Source of the DNA: Desulfovibrio sp. X2
GTDB lineage: Bacteria; Desulfobacterota; Desulfovibrionia; Desulfovibrionales; Desulfovibrionaceae
Length of the DNA stretch: 64,000 nucleotides
Assembly: GCF_000422205.1 (NCBI RefSeq)
Contig: NZ_ATHV01000004.1
Span: 1-64,000, forward strand
Direction: 5' to 3'
Shown here: positions 27,576 to 36,153 of the stretch, piece by piece
Layout: each line of letters opens with the position of its first letter
Numbering within the stretch: position 1 is the first letter of the stretch
The notes under the pieces: generated by a model
Seen by the model: the letters and a program-made list of their open reading frames with translations, nothing else
What the model was told of the DNA's origin: nothing
Database searches by the model: none
Translations under genes and position numbers: made by a program

Positions 27576-28313
27576 TCATTCGGGAGCCTTGTGGACGGTG
27601 AAGTGCCTGGTCAGGCGCATCATGGACAGGATGTCGTAGATGCGCTCCGGGACGTTGACCAGCGTCAGGCTGCCGCCCTTGCCGAGCAGCGAATTGTGCG
27701 TGGCCACGAACAATCCCATGCCCAGGGAATCCACCATGCGCACGCCCGTGAGGTCGATGGTCAGGTTGGTGTAGCCCTCGTCGACCAGGGAGGTCAGCTC
27801 GTTCCTGACCTCCTCCACGGTCGACGCCACGAGGTCGCGGCCGGGCAGAATGGTCGCCCCGGCCTCGGCCCGTATCACGTCCGACATGCTCCCCCCCTTG
27901 CGCACAAGCCGTTTGGTCAGGCTGATCTCGTTGCCGGTCTCGTTGAAGGAGACCTCGTCGAAACATTTCTCGATGAGCGCCAGGCCCCGCCCCACCTCGT
28001 TCTCCGGCGGCGGCTCCACGCGAGGCATGGCCCCCCAGTCGAAGCCCTTGCCGGGATCGCGCACCGTGACGGTCAGCTCTTCCCCGCCCGCCTCGAGTTC
28101 GCAGAAGACCTTGCGGTCGCCCTGGCTCCCGCAGCCGTGCAGGATGGCGTTGGACAACGCCTCGCGCAGGCCGAGCTGCAGGGAGAAGAGGTCGCCGTCA
28201 AGGTGCTCCTCGGACAGGAAGCGCTCGGTCATGCTCCAGATCTGGTCGATGTTGGACAGGCGGGCCGATGACTGGAAAGCCAGGATGTGCGGACGGTGCA
28301 AAAGTATCAGCAT
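27576..28313 (-). CDS. Fused anti-sigma-factor HATPase and STAS antagonist
   Basis: Protein of 245 aa uniting two functions usually made by separate genes. Residues 1-135 are an RsbW/SpoIIAB-type kinase domain: N box LREALSNAILHG, G1 VRDPGKGFDW and EVGRGLALI. Residues 140-245 are a STAS domain whose phospho-acceptor motif VDSLGMGLF keeps its serine. No stop codon lies between the halves; an internal Met (MSDVIRAEAG) at the junction could give a separate STAS protein by internal initiation. The start is the ATG one base after the stop of the upstream PP2C gene (TGAGATG). Confidence 0.85.
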   Translation of the reverse strand: MLILLHRPHILAFQSSARLSNIDQIWSMTERFLSEEHLDGDLFSLQLGLREALSNAILHGCGSQGDRKVFCELEAGGEELTVTVRDPGKGFDWGAMPRVEPPPENEVGRGLALIEKCFDEVSFNETGNEISLTKRLVRKGGSMSDVIRAEAGATILPGRDLVASTVEEVRNELTSLVDEGYTNLTIDLTGVRMVDSLGMGLFVATHNSLLGKGGSLTLVNVPERIYDILSMMRLTRHFTVHKAPE

Positions 28314-28314
28314 C

Positions 28315-29421
28315 TCAGACCTCCACCGCAAGCAGGACGGCATCGTCGTGGAACGGCCCTCCCCGCCCCATGACCGAACGAACGGCCTCGACACTCTCAC
28401 GCAAAGGGTGCGTCCGGCAAGCGGCGCATGCCTCGAGGAGCTCGGGAAGGCCGGAGGTCAGGTCGCGCTCGGGCGCCTCCACCAGACCGTCGGTGTACAT
28501 GTAGAGCCGGTCGCCGGGAGAGACGTCCAGGGTCAGGGGGGCGAAGGAGACGGACTCGAAGGGACCGAGGATGTCTCCGCCGGCCTCCAAAAAGCGCGGC
28601 TTTGTGCCGTCCGCGGGCATGAGGATGGGCGGCGGGTGGCCGCAGGAAAAGACGCGCAGGCTCGTGCGCCGCGCGTTCAGCAGGCAGTAGCAGGCGGTCA
28701 GGAACTGCCCGCGGCGGAGCACGCGGCCGAGCACGCTGTTGAGGTTGCCGAGCGTCTCCGCGGGCGTGAACAGCGGACCGGCGTTCTGCGCGAGCAGCGC
28801 CTTGAGCCCCGCGGTGGCGAACGAGGCGGTGATGTCGTGGCCGCTCACGTCTGCCACGAAGTAGCCGTAGCCGCCGCCCACGTCGATGACGTCGTAGAAG
28901 TCGCCGCCCGCCTCGAGCACAGGCTCGTAGGAGACCGCGAAGCCCGCCCCGGGCAGGTCCTCGGGCGTGACGAGGATGGCCTTCTGGGCGTCGCGCACCT
29001 GGGCCAGACGCTCGGCCTGGGTGCGGATGATCTCCTCGTAGGCGGCCTTGAGCTTCAGCGTGTTGCGGATGCGGGCCAGGACCTCGGGCAGCTCGAAGGG
29101 CTTGGTCACGTAGTCCACGGCCCCGAGCTCGAAGCCCTTGACCTTGGTCTCCACGTCGGCCAGGGCCGAGAGCAGGATGACCGGGATGGAGGCCGTGGAC
29201 GGCTCGTTCTTGAGCGAACCGAGCGTCGAGAGCCCGCTCTCCCCGGGCATCATGATGTCGAGCAGGATGAGATCGGGGCAATGCGCGCCCGCCATCTCAC
29301 GAGCCTCCCGGCCGCTTGCGGCCAGGAGGCTTACGAAACCCTCGCCCCGGAGCATTCGCTCCAGGGTGAAACGGTTCAGCCGTTCGTCGTCGACGACGAG
29401 GATGACGGGCTTTTCGCGCAT
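28315..29421 (-). CDS. Response regulator with PP2C (RsbU/SpoIIE) phosphatase domain
   Basis: Protein of 368 aa. Residues 1-125 are a complete receiver (VVDDE at 9-13, phospho-acceptor Asp55 in LILLDIMMPG, lysine in VTKPFE). A short coiled linker leads to a PP2C-type serine phosphatase from about 160: GGDFYDVI, VADVSGHD, YTDGLVEAPE, HDDAVLLA. In partner switching, such phosphatases dephosphorylate the STAS antagonist and so free a sigma factor or another target. The kinase-STAS fusion is encoded directly downstream, and the two genes are separated by one base. Confidence 0.92.
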   Translation of the reverse strand: MREKPVILVVDDERLNRFTLERMLRGEGFVSLLAASGREAREMAGAHCPDLILLDIMMPGESGLSTLGSLKNEPSTASIPVILLSALADVETKVKGFELGAVDYVTKPFELPEVLARIRNTLKLKAAYEEIIRTQAERLAQVRDAQKAILVTPEDLPGAGFAVSYEPVLEAGGDFYDVIDVGGGYGYFVADVSGHDITASFATAGLKALLAQNAGPLFTPAETLGNLNSVLGRVLRRGQFLTACYCLLNARRTSLRVFSCGHPPPILMPADGTKPRFLEAGGDILGPFESVSFAPLTLDVSPGDRLYMYTDGLVEAPERDLTSGLPELLEACAACRTHPLRESVEAVRSVMGRGGPFHDDAVLLAVEV

Positions 29422-29436
29422 CGTTCCCGCGCCGCC

Positions 29437-30216
29437 CTACTTGGTCCCGCCGCCGGAGCCGTCCTTTTGCTGCTCGAAGACCTGGGTCACGGGCAGGGTG
29501 TAGGTGGTGACCGTGTCGCCCGAGCGCACGAGCAGCTTGACCTTGTCGATCTTCACGTCGCCCGGGAAGTAGAGGTAGCCGACCTTGGTGTAGCTCTGCG
29601 GCACCGGCTCGGAAGTCCAGGCGTAGCGCGACAGCTCGCGTATCACGCTCTGCTTGAGTTCGGTCTCGGAGTTGTAGCCGCCGTAGAGGCCGCCGGCCAT
29701 GGCGCCGCCGGCGGCGCCGATGGCCGCGCCCTTCCAGATGTTGTCGCCGCCGCCGATGGTCCCGATCAGCGCGCCGATGCCCGCGCCGAGCACCGCGCCG
29801 AGGCCGCCGGAGCGGGCCGCGTTGCTCGTGGTGTTGGACAGGGCCTCGGAACGGGTCACGAGCTGCGTGGCCTCGTCGACGCTGTAGGGCAGGTACTCGG
29901 AGCCGTCGGAGGCCACGCCGCGCGTCTGGTCGTAGTCCACGGTGAACTTCTTGTCGGAGCTGTTCTTGAAAACCAGGAAGACCGGGTCGAGCCCCGCCTT
30001 GCTGTAGTCCAGCCCCTCGCCCAGGTAGGTGTAGCCCACGGCCGCGATGCCGAACTCCGAGGTCTTGACCGAGCCGGGCACGGTATCGGGATCCGCCACC
30101 CTGCGCGGCTGCGGCAGGGGCTGGCGGCTGGCGCAGCCGAAGAGCGAGGCCGGGAAGACCAGGACCAGCACGAGGGCCACGGCCCTGAAAAGACGTGAAC
30201 GGTGAAGCGCTTGCAT
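29437..30216 (-). CDS. Lipoprotein with glycine-zipper segment
   Basis: Protein of 259 aa with a lipoprotein signal (hydrophobic stretch, then LFGC lipobox; mature Cys28). The middle has a glycine-zipper region (GAVLGAGIGALIGTIGGG...GAAIGAAGGAMAGGLYGG) typical of outer-membrane-associated proteins. No enzyme motif is seen. It lies 15 bases upstream of the receiver-PP2C gene, so it may belong to that operon; the MEMO-family gene is 13 bases upstream. Confidence 0.85.
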   Translation of the reverse strand: MQALHRSRLFRAVALVLVLVFPASLFGCASRQPLPQPRRVADPDTVPGSVKTSEFGIAAVGYTYLGEGLDYSKAGLDPVFLVFKNSSDKKFTVDYDQTRGVASDGSEYLPYSVDEATQLVTRSEALSNTTSNAARSGGLGAVLGAGIGALIGTIGGGDNIWKGAAIGAAGGAMAGGLYGGYNSETELKQSVIRELSRYAWTSEPVPQSYTKVGYLYFPGDVKIDKVKLLVRSGDTVTTYTLPVTQVFEQQKDGSGGGTK

Positions 30217-30229
30217 CTTCGATGTTCTC

Positions 30230-31039
30230 CTAGTTCATCAGCACGCCGGCGTAGCCGACGACGCTCGTGTAATCGCCCGAGGCATCCCCCGAGGTGGCGT
30301 AGGCGGCGAGACGCGCGTTTTGCGCGCCGAGGACGCGGGCCGCATGCATCCCGAGCACCATGGGCAGCACGCCGCACATGGTGATGCCGTGGTCGGCCAC
30401 CACGCGGTAGAGGCCCTCCGGGTCGAAGGACAGGATCCGCTCGAGGGCCAGGGAGTCCCGCTCCTTGGCCTTGTCGTGCGGCAGGTAGTGGCTCATGTCC
30501 GAGCTGACCACGATGGCCGCCCGATCGGGCAGGGCCGCCATGGCCTCGGCCAGCGCCTGCCCCGCCTCGAGCAGGGACTCGGGCGAGCGCGCGGACACGG
30601 CCACGGGCACGACGCGGATGTTGTTGTTGAAGTGGCGCAGGAACGGCAGGACGACCTCGAGGGAATGCTCGTGCTCGTGCGCCGCGGTATCGGCCCGAAA
30701 GCCGTGCCCCGCCCCCACGATGGCCGCGGCCAGGGACTCGTCCACCGGCAGGCCGCCGCCGGGCAGCTCCCATGCGCCGTCGGGCCACACGGCCAGCGGG
30801 GCGCCGCGGCCGGTATGGTTCGGCCCGAGCAGGACCACGACGTCGGGCAGGTTGGCCTGCGCCAGGGTCTGGCCGCAGACCTGGCCGGAGTAGATGTAGC
30901 CCGCGTGGGGCACCATGGCCAGGACGGTGGGCTCCATCTCGCTTTCACCCGCGCCCTCGGCGCAGGTCACTATCATCCGCTCGAGCTCGTGTACGTCTGT
31001 GGGGTAGAACTGCCCCGCCACGATCGGCCGTCTGTTCAT
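30230..31039 (-). CDS. MEMO-family protein (AmmeMemoRadiSam system protein B)
   Basis: Protein of 269 aa matching the MEMO1 family, structurally related to class III extradiol dioxygenases. The putative metal-site histidines are in VPHAGYIYSG, LGPNHTGRG and HEHEHSLEV, with SSDMSHYLPH further on. In bacteria it often neighbours an AMMECR1 protein and a radical SAM enzyme, but neither is here. The start ATG follows GGAGGA; the longer open frame upstream covers the promoter. It leads the minus-strand group towards the lipoprotein and signalling genes. Confidence 0.9.
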   Translation of the reverse strand: MNRRPIVAGQFYPTDVHELERMIVTCAEGAGESEMEPTVLAMVPHAGYIYSGQVCGQTLAQANLPDVVVLLGPNHTGRGAPLAVWPDGAWELPGGGLPVDESLAAAIVGAGHGFRADTAAHEHEHSLEVVLPFLRHFNNNIRVVPVAVSARSPESLLEAGQALAEAMAALPDRAAIVVSSDMSHYLPHDKAKERDSLALERILSFDPEGLYRVVADHGITMCGVLPMVLGMHAARVLGAQNARLAAYATSGDASGDYTSVVGYAGVLMN

Positions 31040-31082
31040 GGCGATCCTCCTTGCCCCTCCCATGGTTGAAGCCGCAAGTGCC

Positions 31083-31110
31083 CTTCTAGCATAAATCTTT
31101 TTTCCTGCAA
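31083..31110 (-). promoter_or_regulatory. Sigma-70 promoter for the MEMO gene
   Basis: On the minus strand, TTGCAG and TAGAAG are 16 bases apart, about 45 bases upstream of the MEMO start codon, in the only AT-rich patch of this divergent gap. Confidence 0.5.
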
Positions 31111-31133
31111 GGGAACCCGGGAGTCGGCGCGAC

Positions 31134-31161
31134 TTGCTTTTTGGCGGTTCCCGCCTAGAAT
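31134..31161 (+). promoter_or_regulatory. Sigma-70 promoter for the arginase gene
   Basis: TTGCTT at 31134-31139 and TAGAAT at 31156-31161 are 16 bases apart, about 70 bases upstream of the arginase ATG. Confidence 0.55.
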
Positions 31162-31230
31162 CGGCGCGTTTGCCCGAAGGGCCGTTCGGCCCCGCGGGCA
31201 CGGTATCGAGCATCGCAGCAAGGAGCCCGC

Positions 31231-32214
31231 ATGATTTCCAAAGGCAGCGTCTTCAACGTCCTCGGCGTCCCCATGGACCTCGGCGTCTCCAAGCTCGGCG
31301 TGGACATGGGGCCGACGGCGCTGCGCTACGCGGGCATCTTCGAGGCCCTGGAGCACGCGGGCTTCTCCTACGTAGACGCGGGCGACCTGACCGTGGCCCA
31401 CAACTTCGCCCTGGACCGCCTGCCCGTGGGCGAACGCGCCGGGGCCAAGCGCGCCGAGATCGCGCGCGTCTCCGAGGCGCTCGGCCGCCACGTCTACGAG
31501 GCGGCCGCCCGGGGCGAGATCCCGCTCACGCTCGGCGGCGACCACTCCACGGCCATCGGCGCCATCGCCGGGCTGGCCAAGGCCCACGGCAGGCTCGGCG
31601 TGGTCTGGATCGACGCCCACGCCGACGCCAACACGCCCGAGACGAGCCCCTCGGGCAACATCCACGGCATGCCCCTGGCCGTCTCGCTCGGCCACGGCTA
31701 CCCGGAGCTCGTGCGCTGCCTGGGCTTCGCGCCCAAGGTCAGGCCGGAGGACGTGGTCATCATCGGCGCCAAGGACGTGGACCCGGAAGAGATGGAATTC
31801 GTGCGCCGCCAGGGCATCGCGCTCTACTCCACCTTCGACATGGAGCACCTGGGCCTCGCCCGGGTCATGGAGGAGGCCGTGGCCCGCGTCGCCCAGCACA
31901 CGGACGCGGTCTACGTGAGCTTCGACGCCGACGTCATGGACATGCGCCTGGCCCCCGGCACGGGCATCATGACCCGCGGCGGCCTCAACTACCGCGAGAT
32001 CACCTACGTCTGCCGGACCATCGGCGAGCGCCTCCCCCTCGCGGGCCTGGACATCATCGAGGTCAACCCGCTCATGGACAAGCGCAACCAGACAGCCGAA
32101 CTCTGCGTGGAGCTGGCCATGGCCCTGCTCGGCGTGAAATGGACGGACTACGAGCGCGACTACCTGCGCGCCAACGCCGCCCCCTCCGCCCGCCCCCACG
32201 CGGACGACGACTGA
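31231..32214 (+). CDS. Arginase-family ureohydrolase
   Basis: Protein of 327 aa. Manganese-ligand motifs are complete: GGDHST, DAHADANTPETS, SFDADVMD, and a final EVNP. The early SGNIHGMPLAVSLG loop is typical of arginase (arginine to ornithine and urea) and distinguishes it from agmatinase, which usually reads differently there. The substrate is still inferred. The SFDADVMDMRLAPGTG segment departs from the usual D-x-D-x-LDP. The start ATG follows AAGGAG. Downstream lies a 3'-end element and then the tandem palindrome array. Confidence 0.85.
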   Translation: MISKGSVFNVLGVPMDLGVSKLGVDMGPTALRYAGIFEALEHAGFSYVDAGDLTVAHNFALDRLPVGERAGAKRAEIARVSEALGRHVYEAAARGEIPLTLGGDHSTAIGAIAGLAKAHGRLGVVWIDAHADANTPETSPSGNIHGMPLAVSLGHGYPELVRCLGFAPKVRPEDVVIIGAKDVDPEEMEFVRRQGIALYSTFDMEHLGLARVMEEAVARVAQHTDAVYVSFDADVMDMRLAPGTGIMTRGGLNYREITYVCRTIGERLPLAGLDIIEVNPLMDKRNQTAELCVELAMALLGVKWTDYERDYLRANAAPSARPHADDD

Positions 32215-32223
32215 GAAGAGAAG

Positions 32224-32306
32224 GCCTCCGGCGGGCAGGGAGGGGCTATGCGCCCCTCCCTGCACCCTCCCCCACGAGGGGTTACCCCTCGACCTCCTTC
32301 GCACTC
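32224..32306 (+). repeat. GCCTCCGGCGG two-hairpin 3'-end element, copy 3
   Basis: It begins 10 bases after the arginase stop codon with GCCTCCGGCGG. It then forms a GCAGGGAGGGG/CCCCTCCCTGC hairpin, an ACCCTCCC spacer and a perfect CGAGGGG/CCCCTCG hairpin, and ends CCTCCTTCGCACTCG. Same design as at 261, 10082 and 50785. The following 32307-32423 carries no gene. Confidence 0.65.
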
Positions 32307-32423
32307 GCCACGCCGGGCAACGAACATGGTCCGCCCGGGCGTGACGGGCTGAAAAGCGCACGCGACGTACCGCCGCGTAACGCCCCTTCTCCCTTCACCC
32401 CATCCTCCTCCCAACAATCCCGG

Positions 32424-32547
32424 CAGGATGCTCAAAAGGTGCCGGATGCAAGGAGCAAGGAAGAGGCAGGCCCGACGCGTATTCCCCATACGCGAGGGTT
32501 TGCATCTTCCGCAGCGACGCCGCAGACGGCGCCTTTGCAGCACCCTG
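32424..32547. repeat. MITE-like palindromic element, tandem copy 1
   Basis: First of three head-to-tail units with a 125-126-base period. It begins CAGGATGCTC and keeps the shared GGATGCAAGGAGCA segment, a GCGTATTCCCCATACGCGAG centre and the GACGCCGCAGACGGC arm. It is the most diverged copy at its outer end. Confidence 0.75.
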
Positions 32548-32549
32548 CC

Positions 32550-32672
32550 CAGGGCGCTCAAAAGGTGTCGGATGCAAGGAGCAAGAAAAGCTCGAACCCT
32601 CGCGTATTCCGCATACGCGAGGGTTCGAGCTTTTCGCGGCGACGCCGCAGACGGCACCTTTTCAGCAACCTG
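32550..32672. repeat. MITE-like palindromic element, tandem copy 2
   Basis: The best-formed copy. The centre is an almost perfect hairpin (AAAGCTCGAACCCTCGCGTA against its complement), and the outer arms GGGCGCTCAAAAGGTG and CACCTTTTCAGCAACC pair imperfectly. Separated from its neighbours by two bases on each side. Confidence 0.8.
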
Positions 32673-32674
32673 CC

Positions 32675-32799
32675 CAGGGCGCTCAAAAAGCGTCAGATGC
32701 AAGGAGCAAGAAGAATTCAAGCCCGACGCGTAGTCTGACCTACGCGAGGGTTCGAGCTTTTCGCGGCGACGCCGCAGACGGCACCTTTTCAGCGCCCTG
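32675..32799. repeat. MITE-like palindromic element, tandem copy 3
   Basis: It starts CAGGGCGCTC and ends AGCGCCCTG, the same termini as the solitary copy at 11347. The left half of the centre has diverged (GAATTCAAGCCCGACGCG). It ends two bases before the stop codon of the convergent TPR gene. Confidence 0.8.
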
Positions 32800-32800
32800 G

Positions 32801-35800
32801 CTAGGGGATGGAGGGGGTGTATTCCTGAACTTGCTTTTCGATGCTCGTGGTGCTCAGGGCGGCCTGGGCGGTGCGCGCGGCGAGGGTGCCGGGCTTGCGG
32901 GCGATGATGTCCTCGAGGATCTTGCGCGCGGTGTCCTTGTCCCCGTACTCGCGGTAGACGCGCGCCAGGCGCAGCCTGAAGGCGGGCCAGTCAGGCGACT
33001 CGTCGGTGATCATCTTGTCGTACTGGAGCCCCCAGCGCAGCGCGTCCTCGAAGCGTCCGGCGCGTTCGGTAACGTCCATGAGCATCATCATCAGGTCCTT
33101 GACCCGGTCCGGCTGGGAATGCGCGGAGAGCAGCAGGCTCACGGCCTCCTGCGCGTAGAGGAACTCCTTCTCCAGCTGCTTGTCCGCCTCCGCGGCCTTG
33201 GCCATGTGGTAGAGCGCCAGGCCGCGTTCGCCTCCGGGCAGGTCCTGGTCCCCGGCCAGCTTGCTCCACAGCCCTTCGCTCTCCTTGGTCCGGCCGAGCC
33301 CGGTCAGGGCCACTGCCGTGGCGTAGTCCAGCTGGCGGCGCAGCTTGGGCGAGAGGTCCCAGCCCGAGAGGCGCTTGGCGAGGTCGGACACGGCGGGCCA
33401 GTCGTTGTTGCCCACGTAGACGTCGAGCACGAGCCCGAGGGCCAGCTCGGAGAGCGGCCCCTTCTTCTCGAGGAAGGGCAGGGCCAGGGCCAGGGCCTGA
33501 TCGTTCCGGCCCTGCTTCCACAGCGCCGTGGCCACGGCCATGCGCGTGTCCGGGGTCATCTTGTCCCGCATCTGCTCCAGGAAGGGGAAGCGCTGCCACA
33601 TGCCCGCGATGCGCGGCCAGTTGCCCTGGTCCTGGCTTTCCTTGACCGACTTCTCGAAGGCGGCCAGGGCCATGTCGCGCACGTGCCCGGCCAGGCTGTG
33701 CTTGGGATACTTCTCGAAGAACTTCCCTGCCGCGTTCAGGGCCTCGTCCGGCTTGTTGTTGAAGAGGTACCACATGCCGAGCTTCGCCTGGGCCAGAGGC
33801 GCGAGCGGGCTGTCCGGGTACTTCTCCATGATCTGGTTGTAGATCTCCACCGGCCGCAGGGTGAAGGGCCTGTCGAAGACCGCGGACATCTGGGGCATGG
33901 TGGGATCGTCGTAGATGCCCTCCTCGGCCAGGCGCATCTTGGCCACCAGGCCGCCCTGCTTGTCCCCGTACTCGTTCGCCACGCGGGTATACATCTCGCG
34001 CGCCGCGTCCTTGTCGCCCTGGCGCAGGTAGATGTCGCCGATGCGCGCCAGGACCACGTCCACGTCCGGCGCCTTGGGATCGAGGTTGTAGAAGGCCCAG
34101 TAGGCGTCCTTGGCCTTGGCGTAGTCGCCCAGGGCGTTGGCCACGTTGCCCGTGAGGCGGAGGAACTCCGGCGATTCCACGTAGTAGCGCGGGAAGCGCT
34201 TGTCCACGTAGTCGACGATCTTGCCCGCCTCCTTGTCGAAGCCGAGCTTGTTCAGGGCCTCGGCCAGGCCCACGGCGGCCTCGCGCACCACCGGGCTGTC
34301 CGGATAGCCCTGCACCAGGGCCTGGTAGTGGTCCGCGGCCTGCTGGTAGTCGCCCTGCTCGGCGTAGTACTTGCCCCAGTAGTAGTCGATGAGCGCGATG
34401 TTCTCGTCGTGCGGGTAGCGCTTCTTGAGCAGGTTGAAGTAGGCCGTGGCCTCCGGGATGTTGCCCACGCGCATGTTCACGAGGCCGAGCGAGAAGAGGA
34501 TGCCCGGGACCTTGGGTCCCTCGGGCTGGTAGTTCATGGCCCGCTCGAAGGCCCCCACGATCTCCTCGAAGTGCGGCGTGAGGTCGTCGGCGTGCTGCGT
34601 GAAGAGGCTCTGCGCCAGGTTGTAGTAGGCCTCCCCCTTGAGGTCGGCCGGATAGGCCGGGTCCTTGGTCAGGGCCTCGAGCTGCTTGCTCGCGTCGGCG
34701 TAGTTGCCGCCCTGCAGGGCGGCCAGGGCCTCCTGGAGCTGGTCTTCCTGCTTCTGGCGCAGTTCGGCCGGAGACATCGGCGGCTCGGCGCCGTGGCCGC
34801 CCTTTCCGCCTTCGTGCGGCGCGGCCTCGTGGCCCGCGCCGTCGGGCGCCTGCTCCCCGGCGGCCGGGGCTGCGGCGACATGTCCGCCGGTCTGGTCGCC
34901 TGCCTGCTCTCCCGCGTGGGGGGCGGGCTGGTCGGCGGGCCGCCCTCCGGCCTCGGGCGGCGGCGCGGCCGCACCCTTGACCTGAGGAGCGGCCGGGGCC
35001 GGGGCGGGGTTCCCCTGCGTCCCGGCCGCCTGCTCGCCGCCTGCCGCCGCACCCGGCGCAGCGGACTGCTGTGCGCTGCCGGGGGCTGCGGGCGGGGCCG
35101 CGCTGTTCGCCGCCAGGATCTCGGGCAATGTCTTGTGCACCACGGACTGGCGCAGGGAATAGCCTTCCTGCGGGCCTTGCGCGGCGGCCGCCTGCGGACT
35201 TTCCGGAGCGGCGGCGCCGTTCGCGGCGCCTTCGGCCGCGGTGCCAGCGTTCCAGGCCTGGGCGGCATCGGGACCGACCTGTCGCACCGGCGCGCGCAGG
35301 GAATACGGGCTCGAGCCCGGGGCGGACAGGGAGCCGGGCCGGTTCGGCGGAACCGGAGGCGTGGGCGGCGTCGGGGGCGTGGGGCCGGGGATGGCGGGCG
35401 CGGCCTGCCCGTTCTTTTGCGGTCCGGCCGGGGGCCCGGCAGGCGTCTGGGCAGACGTCTTGGGAATCGCCTGGGGAGCCGCCTGGGGAGCCGCCTTTTG
35501 CGGCGCAGGTGCCTGGGGAGCCGATTTCCGGGGAGCCGCGGGGGGCGTCTTCGCGGGCTCGGGCTTTTGCTGCGGCCTAGGCTCGGGCTTGGGCTCGGGC
35601 TTGGGCTCGGGCTTGGGCTCGGGCTTGGGCGCGGGCGCTGCGGGCTCCGTGGTCTTGGACCACAGCGCGCCGATGGGGTCGCGGAAGAACTGCAGGGTCA
35701 CGCTGTTGCCCCGCGCGGGCATGTTGATGAAGCCGAAGGCGTTGCTGCGCAGGCGGACCGAGAAGCCGTCGCCCGTGGGCGTGATGCCCTGCACGATCCC

Positions 35801-36127
35801 TGAGCCGGAATAGGTCTGCGCGGCGGGGCGCGTGCCGCCGTTCTGCACGGTCACGGCCACGCGGTCCGCGCCCACGCGCTCGGCGCGCACCCTGGGTGCC
35901 TGGCCGTCGAAGGTCAGCGTCAGGGTCTCGTTGCCGCCGGACGTGCCGTGCGCCACCTCGAAGGCCATGGCCTGGGCGGGCAGGAGCAGGAGCAGCGACA
36001 GCGCGCAAAGGAACCGGAACGGGCCGGCAAGGGAGATACGTCGCACCAGGGCGCGGCGAAGCAAGAAGCGTGCTCGTCCGGACACTGCTTCAAGCGGCCC
36101 CCTGGGCGCGGCCGCCCTCCTGCGCAT
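32801..36127 (-). CDS. Large exported TPR-repeat protein with proline-rich linker
   Basis: Protein of 1108 aa. An N-terminal basic stretch and a hydrophobic segment (FLCALSLLLLLPAQAMA) look like a signal peptide or anchor. A beta-rich domain follows (about 55-165, AMIN-like in feel but not assigned), then a Pro/Ala/Lys-rich linker to about residue 440 containing PKPE repeats. The C-terminal ~650 residues are tetratricopeptide repeats (for example VGNIPEATAYFNLLKKRYP). It probably spans the periplasm as a scaffold. The ATG at 36127 follows GAAGG, 27 bases after the stop of the sigma-54 activator, so the two form an operon. Upstream extension of the frame runs antisense-like through that gene and is not real. 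Confidence 0.82.
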   Translation of the reverse strand: MRRRAAAPRGPLEAVSGRARFLLRRALVRRISLAGPFRFLCALSLLLLLPAQAMAFEVAHGTSGGNETLTLTFDGQAPRVRAERVGADRVAVTVQNGGTRPAAQTYSGSGIVQGITPTGDGFSVRLRSNAFGFINMPARGNSVTLQFFRDPIGALWSKTTEPAAPAPKPEPKPEPKPEPKPEPRPQQKPEPAKTPPAAPRKSAPQAPAPQKAAPQAAPQAIPKTSAQTPAGPPAGPQKNGQAAPAIPGPTPPTPPTPPVPPNRPGSLSAPGSSPYSLRAPVRQVGPDAAQAWNAGTAAEGAANGAAAPESPQAAAAQGPQEGYSLRQSVVHKTLPEILAANSAAPPAAPGSAQQSAAPGAAAGGEQAAGTQGNPAPAPAAPQVKGAAAPPPEAGGRPADQPAPHAGEQAGDQTGGHVAAAPAAGEQAPDGAGHEAAPHEGGKGGHGAEPPMSPAELRQKQEDQLQEALAALQGGNYADASKQLEALTKDPAYPADLKGEAYYNLAQSLFTQHADDLTPHFEEIVGAFERAMNYQPEGPKVPGILFSLGLVNMRVGNIPEATAYFNLLKKRYPHDENIALIDYYWGKYYAEQGDYQQAADHYQALVQGYPDSPVVREAAVGLAEALNKLGFDKEAGKIVDYVDKRFPRYYVESPEFLRLTGNVANALGDYAKAKDAYWAFYNLDPKAPDVDVVLARIGDIYLRQGDKDAAREMYTRVANEYGDKQGGLVAKMRLAEEGIYDDPTMPQMSAVFDRPFTLRPVEIYNQIMEKYPDSPLAPLAQAKLGMWYLFNNKPDEALNAAGKFFEKYPKHSLAGHVRDMALAAFEKSVKESQDQGNWPRIAGMWQRFPFLEQMRDKMTPDTRMAVATALWKQGRNDQALALALPFLEKKGPLSELALGLVLDVYVGNNDWPAVSDLAKRLSGWDLSPKLRRQLDYATAVALTGLGRTKESEGLWSKLAGDQDLPGGERGLALYHMAKAAEADKQLEKEFLYAQEAVSLLLSAHSQPDRVKDLMMMLMDVTERAGRFEDALRWGLQYDKMITDESPDWPAFRLRLARVYREYGDKDTARKILEDIIARKPGTLAARTAQAALSTTSIEKQVQEYTPSIP
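35580..35630 (-). repeat. 12-bp tandem repeat encoding KPEP units
   Basis: About four copies of a 12-base unit (GGCTCGGGCTTG on the plus strand) inside the TPR gene encode repeated Lys-Pro-Glu-Pro. Identical units allow in-frame length change by slippage, altering linker length without breaking the gene. Confidence 0.75.
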
Positions 36128-36153
36128 ACCGCCTTCCACCCCCGGGGCCCCGC

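Noticed and set aside
32424-32799. Possible CRISPR array
   Set aside because: Units are about 125 bases with 2-base gaps, each an internal palindrome; there are no unique spacers and no cas genes.
32831-35803. A 990-codon plus-strand open frame opposite the TPR gene
   Set aside because: Its residues are the reverse-complement shadow of the repeats; no start signal and no domain.
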